Positions 27,098-36,752 of a stretch of 64,000 nucleotides of DNA are shown piece by piece. Location of the stretch: the NCBI RefSeq assembly GCF_002135315.1, contig NZ_NEGA01000014.1:48696-112695 (forward strand), in the 5' to 3' direction. A model generated the notes under the pieces. It was not told the origin of the DNA. It did no database searches and saw nothing but the letters and a program-made list of their open reading frames with translations. The DNA is from Acinetobacter sp. ANC 3903 (GTDB lineage Bacteria > Pseudomonadota > Gammaproteobacteria > Pseudomonadales > Moraxellaceae). Position 1 is the stretch's first letter. Each line of letters starts with the position of its first letter. A program made the translations under genes and the position numbers.

Positions 27098-27931
27098 AAA
27101 TGTACCTATTCATTATATATTTCATGGTGTAAGAATCATCTTAAAGGTGAATGTCATTCTAGGAATAATCAAGTAATTCAGCATAATTTATATCAATGAC
27201 TATTACTAAGGTTAGTTAATATTTTCCAGATTCAATAACAAGCTTAATCAATCTACCTTTGATTTATCTATTATATTTTTAATTCTCACCCGAACATTCA
27301 CTCAGGAAAAGTAGCCTCCAACAAACTCGATATGGTTCACTCACCGATATAGTTGGATATTTTGGTATAGACATTTCTATAGAAAAGTTAGTTTTTTTAA
27401 TTTCCTATGAAAATTAAAATTAAAATTAAAAATATTATCAATTACTTAAAAATATACATACCATATTAACAAACTCTTAGATTGATGAATATTTACTAAA
27501 ACTTACTGCCTATGAGTACCTATTTGACCTCACATAATATGCACAAAACATGAGAACTAAAGCATTTCGATGTTTAGGTCTATCCTGCTGCTGGGATCGG
27601 TCGATCAAAAACCGAAGCAAAAATTGCCAATCATTTCGCCAAGAAAAACAAGTTTTTTGGTTGCATGTGTATTGGAGTAAATTTTGTTGTAATACATGCA
27701 AAAGATAAAAAATTGATGGCGTTTTATCAGCGTTTGAGTTCTATTCCGTTAATATCAAATCCATAAGATTACTATTTCCAGTGAATGAAGTACCTAATCC
27801 CTGCTCAAATGGTTCACTAGGAGCAGCTAGTAAACCACGAACAAGAAAGTGGGCCAGACTTCTCCAGTAATTTACATTTACTTATAAACAGGGAAAATTT
27901 TTAAACAATCCTTTTTCTCAATTTGCTTAGG
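27098..27931. other. Degenerate junction region
   Basis: 834 bases with no intact gene. Very AT-rich from 27380 to 27480. It contains the decayed GNAT copy (27664-27805). This is the downstream side of the recombinase trio and a likely zone of rearrangement, but no element end could be defined. Confidence 0.35.
27664..27805 (+). pseudogene. Decayed copy of the GNAT toxin C-terminus
   Basis: The frame reads IGVNFVVIHAKDKKLMAFYQR, nearly identical to residues about 116-138 of the intact toxin at 1304-1795. After a frameshift it continues LLFPVNEVPNP, matching LIYPVSEIPNF at the toxin's end. Only the last third of the gene remains. The sequence just beyond also resembles the toxin's downstream flank, so a segment, not just the gene, was duplicated. 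Confidence 0.75.
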
Positions 27932-30900
27932 CTATTGAATCCAGAGTTCATCTTCTTGCATGATTTTTAACATTAGATTAAATAAAACCAGAACAGTCAC
28001 ATTTTTATTAGAGTCTTTTCTTTGAAAACTGAATTGAACTGTTCGCTCAGGTGCATTCATATTAACTGGATAATTTTGTTTATCTAAATTTAAGTCTTTT
28101 CCTAATATTGGCTCTATTCCAGCAATAAAACTTCTAATTCGTTGCTCATCGTCTTTATCTCGACATACAAAATGCAAAAAATTCTTACGCAACTTACCAA
28201 AGAGTAATAATATTTTTAGAGCATTCACCGTGATTTTTTTCAGATATATTTCTGGTTCCTTATCTTTTTGATCGTGCAAGTCAAGGAGGGTATTTAGATC
28301 ATTTGAATGAGACAACTTTTTAGCCTTATTGTGAATTTCTTCAAACCAACCTTCATCTAAAATTTCACTATTAACATTTTTAACCATTAACTTATATTTT
28401 TGGGAGTGCATCCATTTATTACTCATAAATTGACATCGTTGCATCCACTCTTTAGCTTGAGTATCCCCCCTTGCACGGCTAGCACTATAATTTATCAAAC
28501 GCTGATAAGGAGTTAGAGCACTTTCTTTGATATTAAATTTCTTTTCTTTTCGATTTGAAACCTCAATAGGCTGTGTTTGCTGATAATAAAAATCAAACCA
28601 TTTCTGCTGTTGGATATAACGATTTAAATCAATATCTTCTGTTCTTAAATTCACTTGGCCAGAACAATATTCTAGGACTTTTTTTGAAATCATACACGGC
28701 GAATTATAAATTCGATCAACAATTAATAAATCTAGGACATGAAGATAATTTGAAGCTGTCTGTTCGATACTACTATGCCCCATCCAAGCGGCAAGCACTT
28801 GCCATTTATGTTGAATGATCTTTTCATTAGCGCGTGCTTTAACACCAAACAATAAATCCCGCATCTTTTTTGCTTTTATCCAAGAACAATCTGTGTATGT
28901 CTTGATCATTTCTTTTGAACCTAGCAAAGTTATTGCTAGATAGTTAGCAGCACTGTGACGCAAAGTATGAAAACTAAAGCCATGATGCATACCTAATATC
29001 CGATTAAACAAATCTACTGTAATTTTGCTGATACATTGATCAGTTAACACCCGATGATTAACACTAAATAGCAGGTCATCTTTTTGATTAACCAAATATT
29101 GCTCATAACGGTGCTGTATATAACGTTGTACTATTAAAAATTCATCTTCTGACAATGCAATTTTCAGTGGTATTTGGCGATTTGCACTTTGCGTCTTCAA
29201 CCGGCGATATGAATTGTCTCGGATATGAAGCGTGATATTATTAAAAATTGAACTTTTCCCATCTTTAAAGAGTAACTCTGGGCAAATAATATCTTGTATT
29301 TTAAGACAACGAACTTCATTCAATCGAAGTCCAGTTCTATAACTCAGTAAATACATCAACTTTAAACAACTAAGATGATCAACCCATTCTGATGCTGTTG
29401 GTTCCTGACTTAAGCTTTCTAATTGTTCCAACAGCTTGCCAAATAGCGAAGGACTCACTAAGCGTGCATTGCAAATATGTAAATGCTTAAAACTTGAATT
29501 CTGTAACACCAATACCTCTGGTGCATCATAGTTCTCTATACAAAATTGATGAAAATCTTTGAGACGACCAAAACGGTATTCTGCAGTTTGGTGCATCTTA
29601 CGAGAGGTTTTTCCTTTAACCAAATCACGTTGAACTGCTTTTTCATCACGCTCACTACTGTAGTTCAATAGCTGCCGATATAAATCTTCATAATCATCAA
29701 TGGATTGTTGATTTAAATCCAATTTATTGAGCCAAATTTCAAATATAAATTCTTTACCAAACGATCCTAAGTAGCTTTCAATGGTTGATAATTGAAGCCC
29801 TCTTTTTTTTAAATGCACTAACCAGTGAATTAAGCGTAGTTGAGCATCAATTAAAGACTTTTCTTCCGTATTAGCATCACTCATCTTCTCCTCTAACACA
29901 CTTCTGGTTTCTTGCCAATAACGTAGCGTTCGTTCTTCTTTATTCCTCTTTTTATCTAAGCGCTCAACTTGTTTACGTCTACTCTTCTTTTGATCAAACA
30001 ACATCAACTCATACGGTATCGTTTGTAATTTGCTTTGAGCAGTCGGAACTTCAGGATGTAACTGCTCTTGTTCAAAATGAATAGGTCGGTTCTCTTGCCC
30101 AATATGATCGTGTTCATTACTCCACAGCAATCTTAATTCAGATGGCCTTAAGACCACAGTATTGATCTCTTGTTGTAGCACATTACTCAAAAAAATATCT
30201 AAACTGAGTTTTGAATTAAACTCGAGTACCATTTGCACATCATTAAATGCACGAAATCCACGGCGTTTAATTTGATATTTTAAATCTCCCAAACTTTTGT
30301 TCGGGCTCATTTTGCTCAGGCTTTCCAAAATACAATCATGTAATGTTACTTGCAGTCGATATTCTTTATGAGTCGCTTTCAATCTTTTCAAATATTGCAA
30401 GAATAACTGAGCATATGGATTTAAAAAAATATGTCTCCACTGGTATAACTTCCGCTGTTCTACGTCATTACCGTATTGGGAGTTTTCAACACGATAATGC
30501 AGTAACAATGGATTAGTGATCTTTTTGTAGCGGGAATGATATAAGCGTAAACAATTCAAATCTGTATTAAATTCAATAGCCTCCTGCAATTGCTTCTGGA
30601 TGGCAATCAGATGCTGTTCGTCTGCACAGCCTGAAATATAGATCAAACTTAAGCATAAATTCCCCCATAAACTTTTAGAATCATCCCAATATTCAAGTGA
30701 ATCTTTCCAATATCGTTTCAACTCATTGAGTACCTGAGCATGTAACTGCCCCTGTTTTAACCGTGACTCCGTACTTTCAATTTTTCGAGGTAGCACAATA
30801 CGTTTAGTATTTGGATTTAGCTTTATCTCGTATGGTTTTGCATTTAGCTTTGTAAGGTTGAATTGCTTTCTTCTTTTATTAAATTCATTTTCAGTAAATT

Positions 30901-31129
30901 GCATCAGCTTGGATTGTTCAGCTCGGCTCAATTTACGACTCAAATATTCAACACCATCTTTAAGATCATGCCATTTTTCCTTGATCTGCTGATCAAGTTT
31001 TTGCTGCATATCTTGCGTCAATACTTCATGTGAAGAAGGCTGTCTATCTAGCGACTTCTTCACCAATTTCTCAATATCAACAAATAGATCGTCTAGTCGC
31101 GTTTTTATTAGTTCTTTGATTTCTTGCAT
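27932..31129 (-). CDS. Giant tyrosine recombinase, third gene of a recombinase trio
   Basis: A 1065-aa protein. The first 450 residues are a charged, helical region of no known family. The catalytic domain spans about residues 520-800, with Arg I in YRTGLRLNEVRCLKI (about 598), His-x-x-Arg-His in SFHTLRHSAANYL (about 721) and Gly-His ... Tyr in WMGHSSIEQTASNYLH (about 781-793), so all key residues are present. The last 270 residues are again unfamiliar. It starts four bases after the 779-aa gene stop. The layout recalls recombinase trios such as the Gamma-Mobile-Trio or Tn554 TnpABC; exact membership is unverified. Confidence 0.8.
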   Translation of the reverse strand: MQEIKELIKTRLDDLFVDIEKLVKKSLDRQPSSHEVLTQDMQQKLDQQIKEKWHDLKDGVEYLSRKLSRAEQSKLMQFTENEFNKRRKQFNLTKLNAKPYEIKLNPNTKRIVLPRKIESTESRLKQGQLHAQVLNELKRYWKDSLEYWDDSKSLWGNLCLSLIYISGCADEQHLIAIQKQLQEAIEFNTDLNCLRLYHSRYKKITNPLLLHYRVENSQYGNDVEQRKLYQWRHIFLNPYAQLFLQYLKRLKATHKEYRLQVTLHDCILESLSKMSPNKSLGDLKYQIKRRGFRAFNDVQMVLEFNSKLSLDIFLSNVLQQEINTVVLRPSELRLLWSNEHDHIGQENRPIHFEQEQLHPEVPTAQSKLQTIPYELMLFDQKKSRRKQVERLDKKRNKEERTLRYWQETRSVLEEKMSDANTEEKSLIDAQLRLIHWLVHLKKRGLQLSTIESYLGSFGKEFIFEIWLNKLDLNQQSIDDYEDLYRQLLNYSSERDEKAVQRDLVKGKTSRKMHQTAEYRFGRLKDFHQFCIENYDAPEVLVLQNSSFKHLHICNARLVSPSLFGKLLEQLESLSQEPTASEWVDHLSCLKLMYLLSYRTGLRLNEVRCLKIQDIICPELLFKDGKSSIFNNITLHIRDNSYRRLKTQSANRQIPLKIALSEDEFLIVQRYIQHRYEQYLVNQKDDLLFSVNHRVLTDQCISKITVDLFNRILGMHHGFSFHTLRHSAANYLAITLLGSKEMIKTYTDCSWIKAKKMRDLLFGVKARANEKIIQHKWQVLAAWMGHSSIEQTASNYLHVLDLLIVDRIYNSPCMISKKVLEYCSGQVNLRTEDIDLNRYIQQQKWFDFYYQQTQPIEVSNRKEKKFNIKESALTPYQRLINYSASRARGDTQAKEWMQRCQFMSNKWMHSQKYKLMVKNVNSEILDEGWFEEIHNKAKKLSHSNDLNTLLDLHDQKDKEPEIYLKKITVNALKILLLFGKLRKNFLHFVCRDKDDEQRIRSFIAGIEPILGKDLNLDKQNYPVNMNAPERTVQFSFQRKDSNKNVTVLVLFNLMLKIMQEDELWIQ

Positions 31130-31133
31130 ACAA

Positions 31134-33473
31134 CTATTTTCGCTCTAAGTGTTGAATTGATAAAGATTTGATATTCTCTTGAAGCTGCTGACGAACTTGT
31201 TGCACATATACATTCGGAATAACTGAAGAATGAGGATGAAACGCCTCGCGGTCGCGTTGGTCATGACCATAAAGGGCCTGAATTAAGTGAAATGCTAATG
31301 ATGGTTTACCCTCTTGCTGCTCATGCATCAAAAAGTTCATGTCAAAATGACGTAACCAATTCGAATACATTTTTTTAGGAAAGACTCCTTGCATATATGT
31401 ATTTACCCAGCTCCTCGATAATGGGATTAACTTAATTTTTTTACTCTGCCACTCTTTGGCAGTCATCGGAAGGCTCTCTTTACTAACTATGATCATTCCA
31501 AAAAGATCATTTATAGTAATTTTCTTCTTTACAAAGACTTGTCTAAAAAGTGAACCGTATGCTTCAATAATTTGTTCTAAAAAAGCGGTGTAATTTTGTA
31601 ATGCTTTGAAGAAAAAATCAGTTAAAGGAATAAAACGACCATCCTTTCTTGCCTTGCTATTCTTTTTATCGTTTACATATAAAATTTTAAGCTCAAAGCA
31701 ATAATCTTCCAAATCACCCAACAGATTTTTATTAGGCCGTCTGGCCAAGCTTAGCAAGCTAACATGCCACATCCAACATGCGTATGCATTCAGTTGATTA
31801 ATGATATGTTGATCTTTTTGAACACTTTCCTGACAATGCCTATGTAAAATATCAAATTGATCTTTCACAAAATTGGGTTCGAGTGCCAATTGACTCCCTA
31901 CCCTCCCTTCAGATTTCACTACAAATTGTTGCTGCAATAATTTTAGTTCAGCTGTATCTTCTGCAAATTGAGCTGAATGCGGTGTAAGTGCTTCTACTAA
32001 ATAGGATAAATATGTGGTATCGAGTTGAGCTTTTGGTAGCCCTCCATAGTAGATACCAGGCATGTGATGCTGACTATCCCGCCCCGCAATCACATGAGCA
32101 AGATATTCATTATATGTTTCATAATATATGTGAAAATATAATTGTGCTTGAAGTTTTTCAGCCGTGATCGAGCCTACGAACTGATTATCAAGCCATTGCT
32201 TAAGCTTATTATTGATCTTGGCTGAAGTGATCAGCTGTGGCTTAGATACTTGTTCTATGTAGTCAAACCATGCCGCAGGTAGATGTAATTGATGCGACAT
32301 CTCTTCATTCCATCGCACATGCTTTAAACTCTGAATTTTCTGCTCTGAAATTTTTAAATCTAAATTGAGTAAATATTCCCGTCGTTTTCTTGAACCATTT
32401 TGGATCAAAATTCCATCTTGAATAAGCTCGTTAAAATCCATCAGTGCTATGGGAGATAATCCAGTCAAAAGTGACAATAAACATGCTGCAGCGATTGCAG
32501 CATCACTCCAGTGCCCAGATAATTCTGTTCTCAACACATAAACAATTTGCTTCAGTACCTCTGGCGCCAAATAATGTGGATTTGTAACAAAAGGAGCATG
32601 ACGGCGTTGGCGATGCCGCATTAGATGCGTCGCATTATCACTGAGGATATAGTTTAAATTTTTAGACTTTTCATCTTCTGAATAAAACTCCATTTCAGGA
32701 TCTAATAGATCAACTTCACCATCTTCATCTTTGTGAAGAGAGGCATCAAAAAAACTGATCTTTGCGTTATGTCCAATATCTACTTGCTTTCCTGATCTTA
32801 TTTCACGAGATATTCTGACTTCATTTTTCGTTGGCCATTGTAAAGCTTTGCCTTGTTTTGACTTACGTTGACGATGAACAACACGACCATCATCTAGCCG
32901 TTTAAATATGATCAATAGTGCCGACAAATATTCTATTACTTGTGTTTCTTGAAAATCATTAATATTAAAAAGTTGATTACGATCCTCCTTTTTCAAGTTA
33001 CGTTCGTACATGACATAACGATTTAGTAGCTCACTGCATTCTTGAAATAATTCAGCATGAATAGAATCCAGAACATATCGTGATACATAGCGAAAGAGAT
33101 CACAAACATGTTTTTGCTTATTCTCAGCCTTTTTTATTTTTGCAAATTCTTGATACTGCCGATATGTTAAAAAACTCGCTTGCAGAATCAAATAACGTTC
33201 AGACGACAACTCTTGAGTATTACTAGTATTCGGACATGCAAAATAACTTAAAGAAGCTAGCAAATAATACTTACCAATTTGTCTCGAGCTGGATATATAG
33301 CCATATATCTGTTGCGCCATTTTATATAGAGTACGGACTATTTCATACAAATCATCTGATAGATCAACAAATTGTGTATTCACAACATGATCACGTAACA
33401 GACAATAATCTTGTTGAAATTTTTCTGCTAAATCTAAGAATTGCTCTTGTGTTTCAATGTTTGGCATATTCAT
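31134..33473 (-). CDS. Degenerate recombinase-like protein, second gene of the trio
   Basis: A 779-aa protein. Traces of a tyrosine-recombinase fold are visible: LLTGLSPIALMDFNEL (about residue 341) where TGLRxxEL is expected, and NWLRHFDMNFLM (about 707) followed by ALYGHDQRD and PNVYVQQ (about 735-757), resembling the HxLRH, GH and Tyr boxes. Arg I is replaced by Ser and the first box His by Asn. It may therefore be a non-catalytic partner of the 1065-aa recombinase. Six bases separate it from the 154-aa gene. An assignment as a GmtY-like or TnpB-like protein is tentative. Confidence 0.7.
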   Translation of the reverse strand: MNMPNIETQEQFLDLAEKFQQDYCLLRDHVVNTQFVDLSDDLYEIVRTLYKMAQQIYGYISSSRQIGKYYLLASLSYFACPNTSNTQELSSERYLILQASFLTYRQYQEFAKIKKAENKQKHVCDLFRYVSRYVLDSIHAELFQECSELLNRYVMYERNLKKEDRNQLFNINDFQETQVIEYLSALLIIFKRLDDGRVVHRQRKSKQGKALQWPTKNEVRISREIRSGKQVDIGHNAKISFFDASLHKDEDGEVDLLDPEMEFYSEDEKSKNLNYILSDNATHLMRHRQRRHAPFVTNPHYLAPEVLKQIVYVLRTELSGHWSDAAIAAACLLSLLTGLSPIALMDFNELIQDGILIQNGSRKRREYLLNLDLKISEQKIQSLKHVRWNEEMSHQLHLPAAWFDYIEQVSKPQLITSAKINNKLKQWLDNQFVGSITAEKLQAQLYFHIYYETYNEYLAHVIAGRDSQHHMPGIYYGGLPKAQLDTTYLSYLVEALTPHSAQFAEDTAELKLLQQQFVVKSEGRVGSQLALEPNFVKDQFDILHRHCQESVQKDQHIINQLNAYACWMWHVSLLSLARRPNKNLLGDLEDYCFELKILYVNDKKNSKARKDGRFIPLTDFFFKALQNYTAFLEQIIEAYGSLFRQVFVKKKITINDLFGMIIVSKESLPMTAKEWQSKKIKLIPLSRSWVNTYMQGVFPKKMYSNWLRHFDMNFLMHEQQEGKPSLAFHLIQALYGHDQRDREAFHPHSSVIPNVYVQQVRQQLQENIKSLSIQHLERK

Positions 33474-33479
33474 TTTCGC

Positions 33480-33944
33480 TTAATTTTTTATCAAATTGAA
33501 TTTACAAAATTCATTTCGATCTGAACAATTTGGTAAAAGTTGATCTTTTATTGAATTCTTTGTCAGCTGAAAAAATCGAGCAAAAAATTTAGCATCTAGT
33601 GCTTTCTGGGCTTTTCTCTCAAAGCACAAATGTTGCTGTGACTTTTCGATAAACTCATCAAGATTATGTATCAACTGTAAGATTGCAACATAATTAGAAT
33701 GCACACGTAAGCCAGGCTCCGTTTGCATTAGTAGCAGGATTTTTTGCCAAATTTTCACATAGATTATTTTGAACTTTGCTTGTACTACTACTTTCTGACT
33801 CTGTTTAATCTTTTTGATTTTCAGTAATTCTGAGTTGATTTTTACTATCTCAAGTTGAACATTTTTTCGGTCAAAGCAAAAAGGCAATATAAATTGCCCC
33901 ATAAAAATCTCTATATTTTTTATCAAATGTTCAAATTTCAACAT
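33480..33944 (-). CDS. Small first gene of the recombinase trio
   Basis: A 154-aa basic, helical protein without a recognised domain. Heptad-like stretches (VQLEIVKINSELLKIKKIKQSQKVVVQAKFKI) suggest a coiled coil or DNA-binding accessory subunit, in the position of TnpC or GmtX in other trios. It leads the operon, with the element end about 170 bases upstream. A diverged, truncated copy of this gene and its upstream DNA lies at 45592-46022, showing that it belongs to a mobile unit that has been here twice. Confidence 0.7.
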   Translation of the reverse strand: MLKFEHLIKNIEIFMGQFILPFCFDRKNVQLEIVKINSELLKIKKIKQSQKVVVQAKFKIIYVKIWQKILLLMQTEPGLRVHSNYVAILQLIHNLDEFIEKSQQHLCFERKAQKALDAKFFARFFQLTKNSIKDQLLPNCSDRNEFCKFNLIKN

Positions 33945-34110
33945 TTCTCTTTATAGTAAAAATGAATATTATTTCTTATATGAAATTTTATTTAATTTAT
34001 CAACTCAATTTATTCAAAATTACAATTCTCAATAAAAACATGTAGTTTTCCTGTTAAATGTGATCTAATCCTTATAAATTCTTCCACTTTTTTTTAGTTT
34101 TCTGTTATTT
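33679..34110. repeat. Direct repeat, copy 1: end of recombinase-trio element
   Basis: Covers the N-terminal half of the 154-aa gene plus its upstream region. It matches 45592-46022 in the same orientation, with many scattered differences. The last 29 bases (34082-34110, ending CTGTTATTT) are identical in both copies and similarity stops abruptly there, which marks the probable outer end of the element. Confidence 0.8.
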
Positions 34111-34196
34111 CTTAAAGATAAACGCTCGTGAAAATCACTAAACAGCATTTATGGTCAACCACATTCATCTTGTGGCTGACCGACTTGATGTAGTAT

Positions 34197-35252
34197 TTAA
34201 ATGTTCTTAGTCAATGATTTCATATCAATCACAAAACGATATTTCACATCACTTTTGAGCATACGCTCAAAAGCTTCATTGATATTTTGCATATCAATCA
34301 TCTCAACATCAGAAACAATATTGTACTCCCCACAGAAATCTAGAAGTTCCTGAGTTTCCTTGATCCCACCAATGACTGAACCTGCAATTGATTTTCTACC
34401 CAAAATCATTGGCACTGAATTGGCACTGATCTCTCCTAAATATCCCACCAGTACAATTGTTCCATTTAGAGCTAAGGTTGGAATATAAGGTTTCAAGTCA
34501 TGGTCATAAGGTACGGTATCAAGAATTAAATCAAACTGGTTGGCTACTGAATTCATTTGCGATTCATCGGTAGATAAAACAACATGATGTGCACCTAACT
34601 GTTTTGCATTCTCTTCCTTATTGACAGAGCGGGTAAATAATGTCACTTCTGCTCCTAAGGCATTGGCAAGTTTAATTGCCATATGTCCCAAACCACCCAA
34701 GCCTACTACAGCCACTTTGCTGCCTTTTCCAACATTCCAGTGACGCAGTGGTGACCACGTAGTAACTCCAGCACAAAGTATCGGTGGTACCGCTTTTGTA
34801 TCCAAACTTTCAGGAACTTTAAGAACAAAATTTTCACTGCAAATGATCGTTTGGGAATAACCACCATAAGTTGGTCGCTGGTCATGACGATCCACACTAC
34901 CATATGTTTGAGTATTACCCTCTTCACAATACTGTTCCAAGCCTGCATGACATGCTGGACAACTCTGGCATGAATCCACCATGCAACCAATACCAACCAG
35001 ATCATTCACTTTAAACTTGGTTACTTTGGATCCAACTGAGCTAACACGTCCTACAATCTCATGACCAGGTACTAAAGGATAGGAACTAAATCCCCAGTCA
35101 TTTCTAGCTTGGTGTAAATCGGAATGGCAGACACCACAATATTCAATTTTAATCACCACATCATCTTCACGTGGATTTCTGCGTTCAAATTTAAAGGGTA
35201 CTAAAGGGCTTTGTGACGATTGTGCGGCATATCCCAATACTTCGATGGTCAT
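34197..35252 (-). CDS. Zinc-dependent alcohol dehydrogenase (CAD/YahK family)
   Basis: A 351-aa medium-chain NAD(P)-dependent dehydrogenase reducing aldehydes to alcohols. Catalytic zinc site: Cys in GVCHSDLHQ and His-Glu in PGHEIVGRV; structural zinc cysteines in CQSCPACHAGLEQYC; cofactor loop GLGGLGHMAIKLA. Start set at 35252 (MTIEVLGYAAQ), the family's usual beginning. It is followed leftwards by the recombinase end and preceded by a decarboxylase-family and a cupin gene, together likely a detoxification operon under the divergent AraC regulator. Confidence 0.88.
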   Translation of the reverse strand: MTIEVLGYAAQSSQSPLVPFKFERRNPREDDVVIKIEYCGVCHSDLHQARNDWGFSSYPLVPGHEIVGRVSSVGSKVTKFKVNDLVGIGCMVDSCQSCPACHAGLEQYCEEGNTQTYGSVDRHDQRPTYGGYSQTIICSENFVLKVPESLDTKAVPPILCAGVTTWSPLRHWNVGKGSKVAVVGLGGLGHMAIKLANALGAEVTLFTRSVNKEENAKQLGAHHVVLSTDESQMNSVANQFDLILDTVPYDHDLKPYIPTLALNGTIVLVGYLGEISANSVPMILGRKSIAGSVIGGIKETQELLDFCGEYNIVSDVEMIDMQNINEAFERMLKSDVKYRFVIDMKSLTKNI

Positions 35253-35300
35253 ATGTTTCTCCAATATTTAAGCTGTGGCTATTTATCTTTTAAGTCGCAT

Positions 35301-36050
35301 TCAGTGTGATTGATCCTGAAAAATTGCATTGGCTTTTTTAAAGCGTTGCCCTATTTTCAGATTTACTTTTTCAGTTAATATTTTTTCTATCTCTTCAAAA
35401 TTGTGAGAAGTAATCCCTTGATTTTTCGCGATCCCAAGATGTGATTGGAGCTGACTACCTACACCTTCCATTGAGGCCAGCATACCCAATGTGGCTATTT
35501 CACGCTCTTGCCAGCTCAGTACATCCCTAGAAAAAATATCTCCAAACAAATGGGCTTTTAGATATTCATCAATCTCAGGCGAAAATTCAAATAAAGGGCC
35601 TTTGACGGGTTGACCCACCAGTTGGGTTTGATTTTCTGTTCCCTGTATTTTCGCCTGATAATCCTGAGGCAATGCCTGACTATTTCCTCCCTCTGCATCG
35701 ATAATGCCTTTAACTTTACGCTGTTCAAGTAACTGCATAAAGGTAGTTAACGCATTGAGGCTACGGGGAAAACCCGCATAGGCATAACTTTGTACCAAGA
35801 TCGCCTTAATTTGATTGATGGTTAAACCTTGTTCAAGCCCATGAACGAGAGCTTGATTCAACTTATCCATGTCACCTGAGGCGGCAAACGCAGCAATCGG
35901 AATAATTGCCTGTTGCTGCTGAGATAAAGAATCTTCCACTTGCTGAATCTCCTTGATTTTTACAGTAGGTGATACAATTTCTGTCGCATACCCCCTAGGT
36001 AATAAAGTTCCTACCAAAGTGATTGATAAGAATAGACCTACAAATTTCAA
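35301..36050 (-). CDS. Carboxymuconolactone decarboxylase family protein, exported
   Basis: A 249-aa protein with an N-terminal signal-like segment ([22 protein letters not shown]) and two CMD/AhpD-like units (about residues 60-110 and 165-235). The peroxidase CxxC pair of AhpD is absent: the position reads SYAYAGFPR, so it is not a thiol peroxidase. Its start overlaps the cupin stop by four bases (ATGA), so the two are coupled. Fusions and pairs of CMD and cupin domains are common; the function is unassigned. Confidence 0.8.
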   Translation of the reverse strand: MKFVGLFLSITLVGTLLPRGYATEIVSPTVKIKEIQQVEDSLSQQQQAIIPIAAFAASGDMDKLNQALVHGLEQGLTINQIKAILVQSYAYAGFPRSLNALTTFMQLLEQRKVKGIIDAEGGNSQALPQDYQAKIQGTENQTQLVGQPVKGPLFEFSPEIDEYLKAHLFGDIFSRDVLSWQEREIATLGMLASMEGVGSQLQSHLGIAKNQGITSHNFEEIEKILTEKVNLKIGQRFKKANAIFQDQSH

Positions 36051-36541
36051 TGATTCGCCTCTTGGTACTGCTCATCCGAAACAGGTTCCAGCCAATCCAC
36101 GTTATGGCCATTTTCATCTGTGCCAGTAAGTGCCAAATGAGTCATGGCTTTTTTGCCGCTTGCACCATGCCAGTGTTTTATTCCAGGTGGACAATAGATC
36201 ACATCACCTACAGCAATTTTTTCAGCAGGTTTGCCCCATTCCTGTACAATGCCCTCACCCTCCGTCACAATCAAATATTGGCCTTTTGGATGGGTATGCC
36301 AGAATGAACGGGCATTTGCATTAAAACTAACATAGGCGCTGGGCGTATTAATCCCTTCTGTCACACTGGTTATAGGCTTAATCGCAACAGAACCTGTAAA
36401 ATTCTTATCAGAACCATTCATCACTTGTTGCTCACTGGCTTTTTTAACGATTTGAGATTCAATACTAGATTGTTTATCCATTGCAGGTACTCCCATTGAA
36501 ATCATTAAGCTGGTCACCAAAGTGACTGTTTTAATATTCAT
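36047..36541 (-). CDS. Cupin domain protein with signal peptide
   Basis: A 164-aa single-cupin protein. Metal-binding motif 1 in [19 protein letters not shown] and motif 2 in [16 protein letters not shown], as in the (R)-mandelonitrile lyase-like or quercetinase-like cupins. A start at 36541 gives a hydrophobic N-terminus ([17 protein letters not shown]) and a GGGAAAG site. First gene of the cupin-CMD-alcohol dehydrogenase operon; divergent from the AraC gene. Confidence 0.8.
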   Translation of the reverse strand: MNIKTVTLVTSLMISMGVPAMDKQSSIESQIVKKASEQQVMNGSDKNFTGSVAIKPITSVTEGINTPSAYVSFNANARSFWHTHPKGQYLIVTEGEGIVQEWGKPAEKIAVGDVIYCPPGIKHWHGASGKKAMTHLALTGTDENGHNVDWLEPVSDEQYQEANH

Positions 36542-36752
36542 ATTTCTTTCCCAAGTTGACAGCAACTCCTGTATTAAAAGTAGGAAATCAGGCTGAAGCG
36601 TTGTTATTTCCAAGTATAGAAATCAATCTTTGAATGCGTTGTTCCATTTCTCTTTCAAATTTGCCTATTCCTCCAAATTATTGTAATTCCCTCTACAATT
36701 CTGAATTGAAATACCTAGAATAAAGAAGCAGAGATAAATAGGTAAAATCTGA

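Noticed and set aside
27510..27701. 63-aa minus frame
   Set aside because: Antisense to the decayed GNAT copy and without protein-like character.
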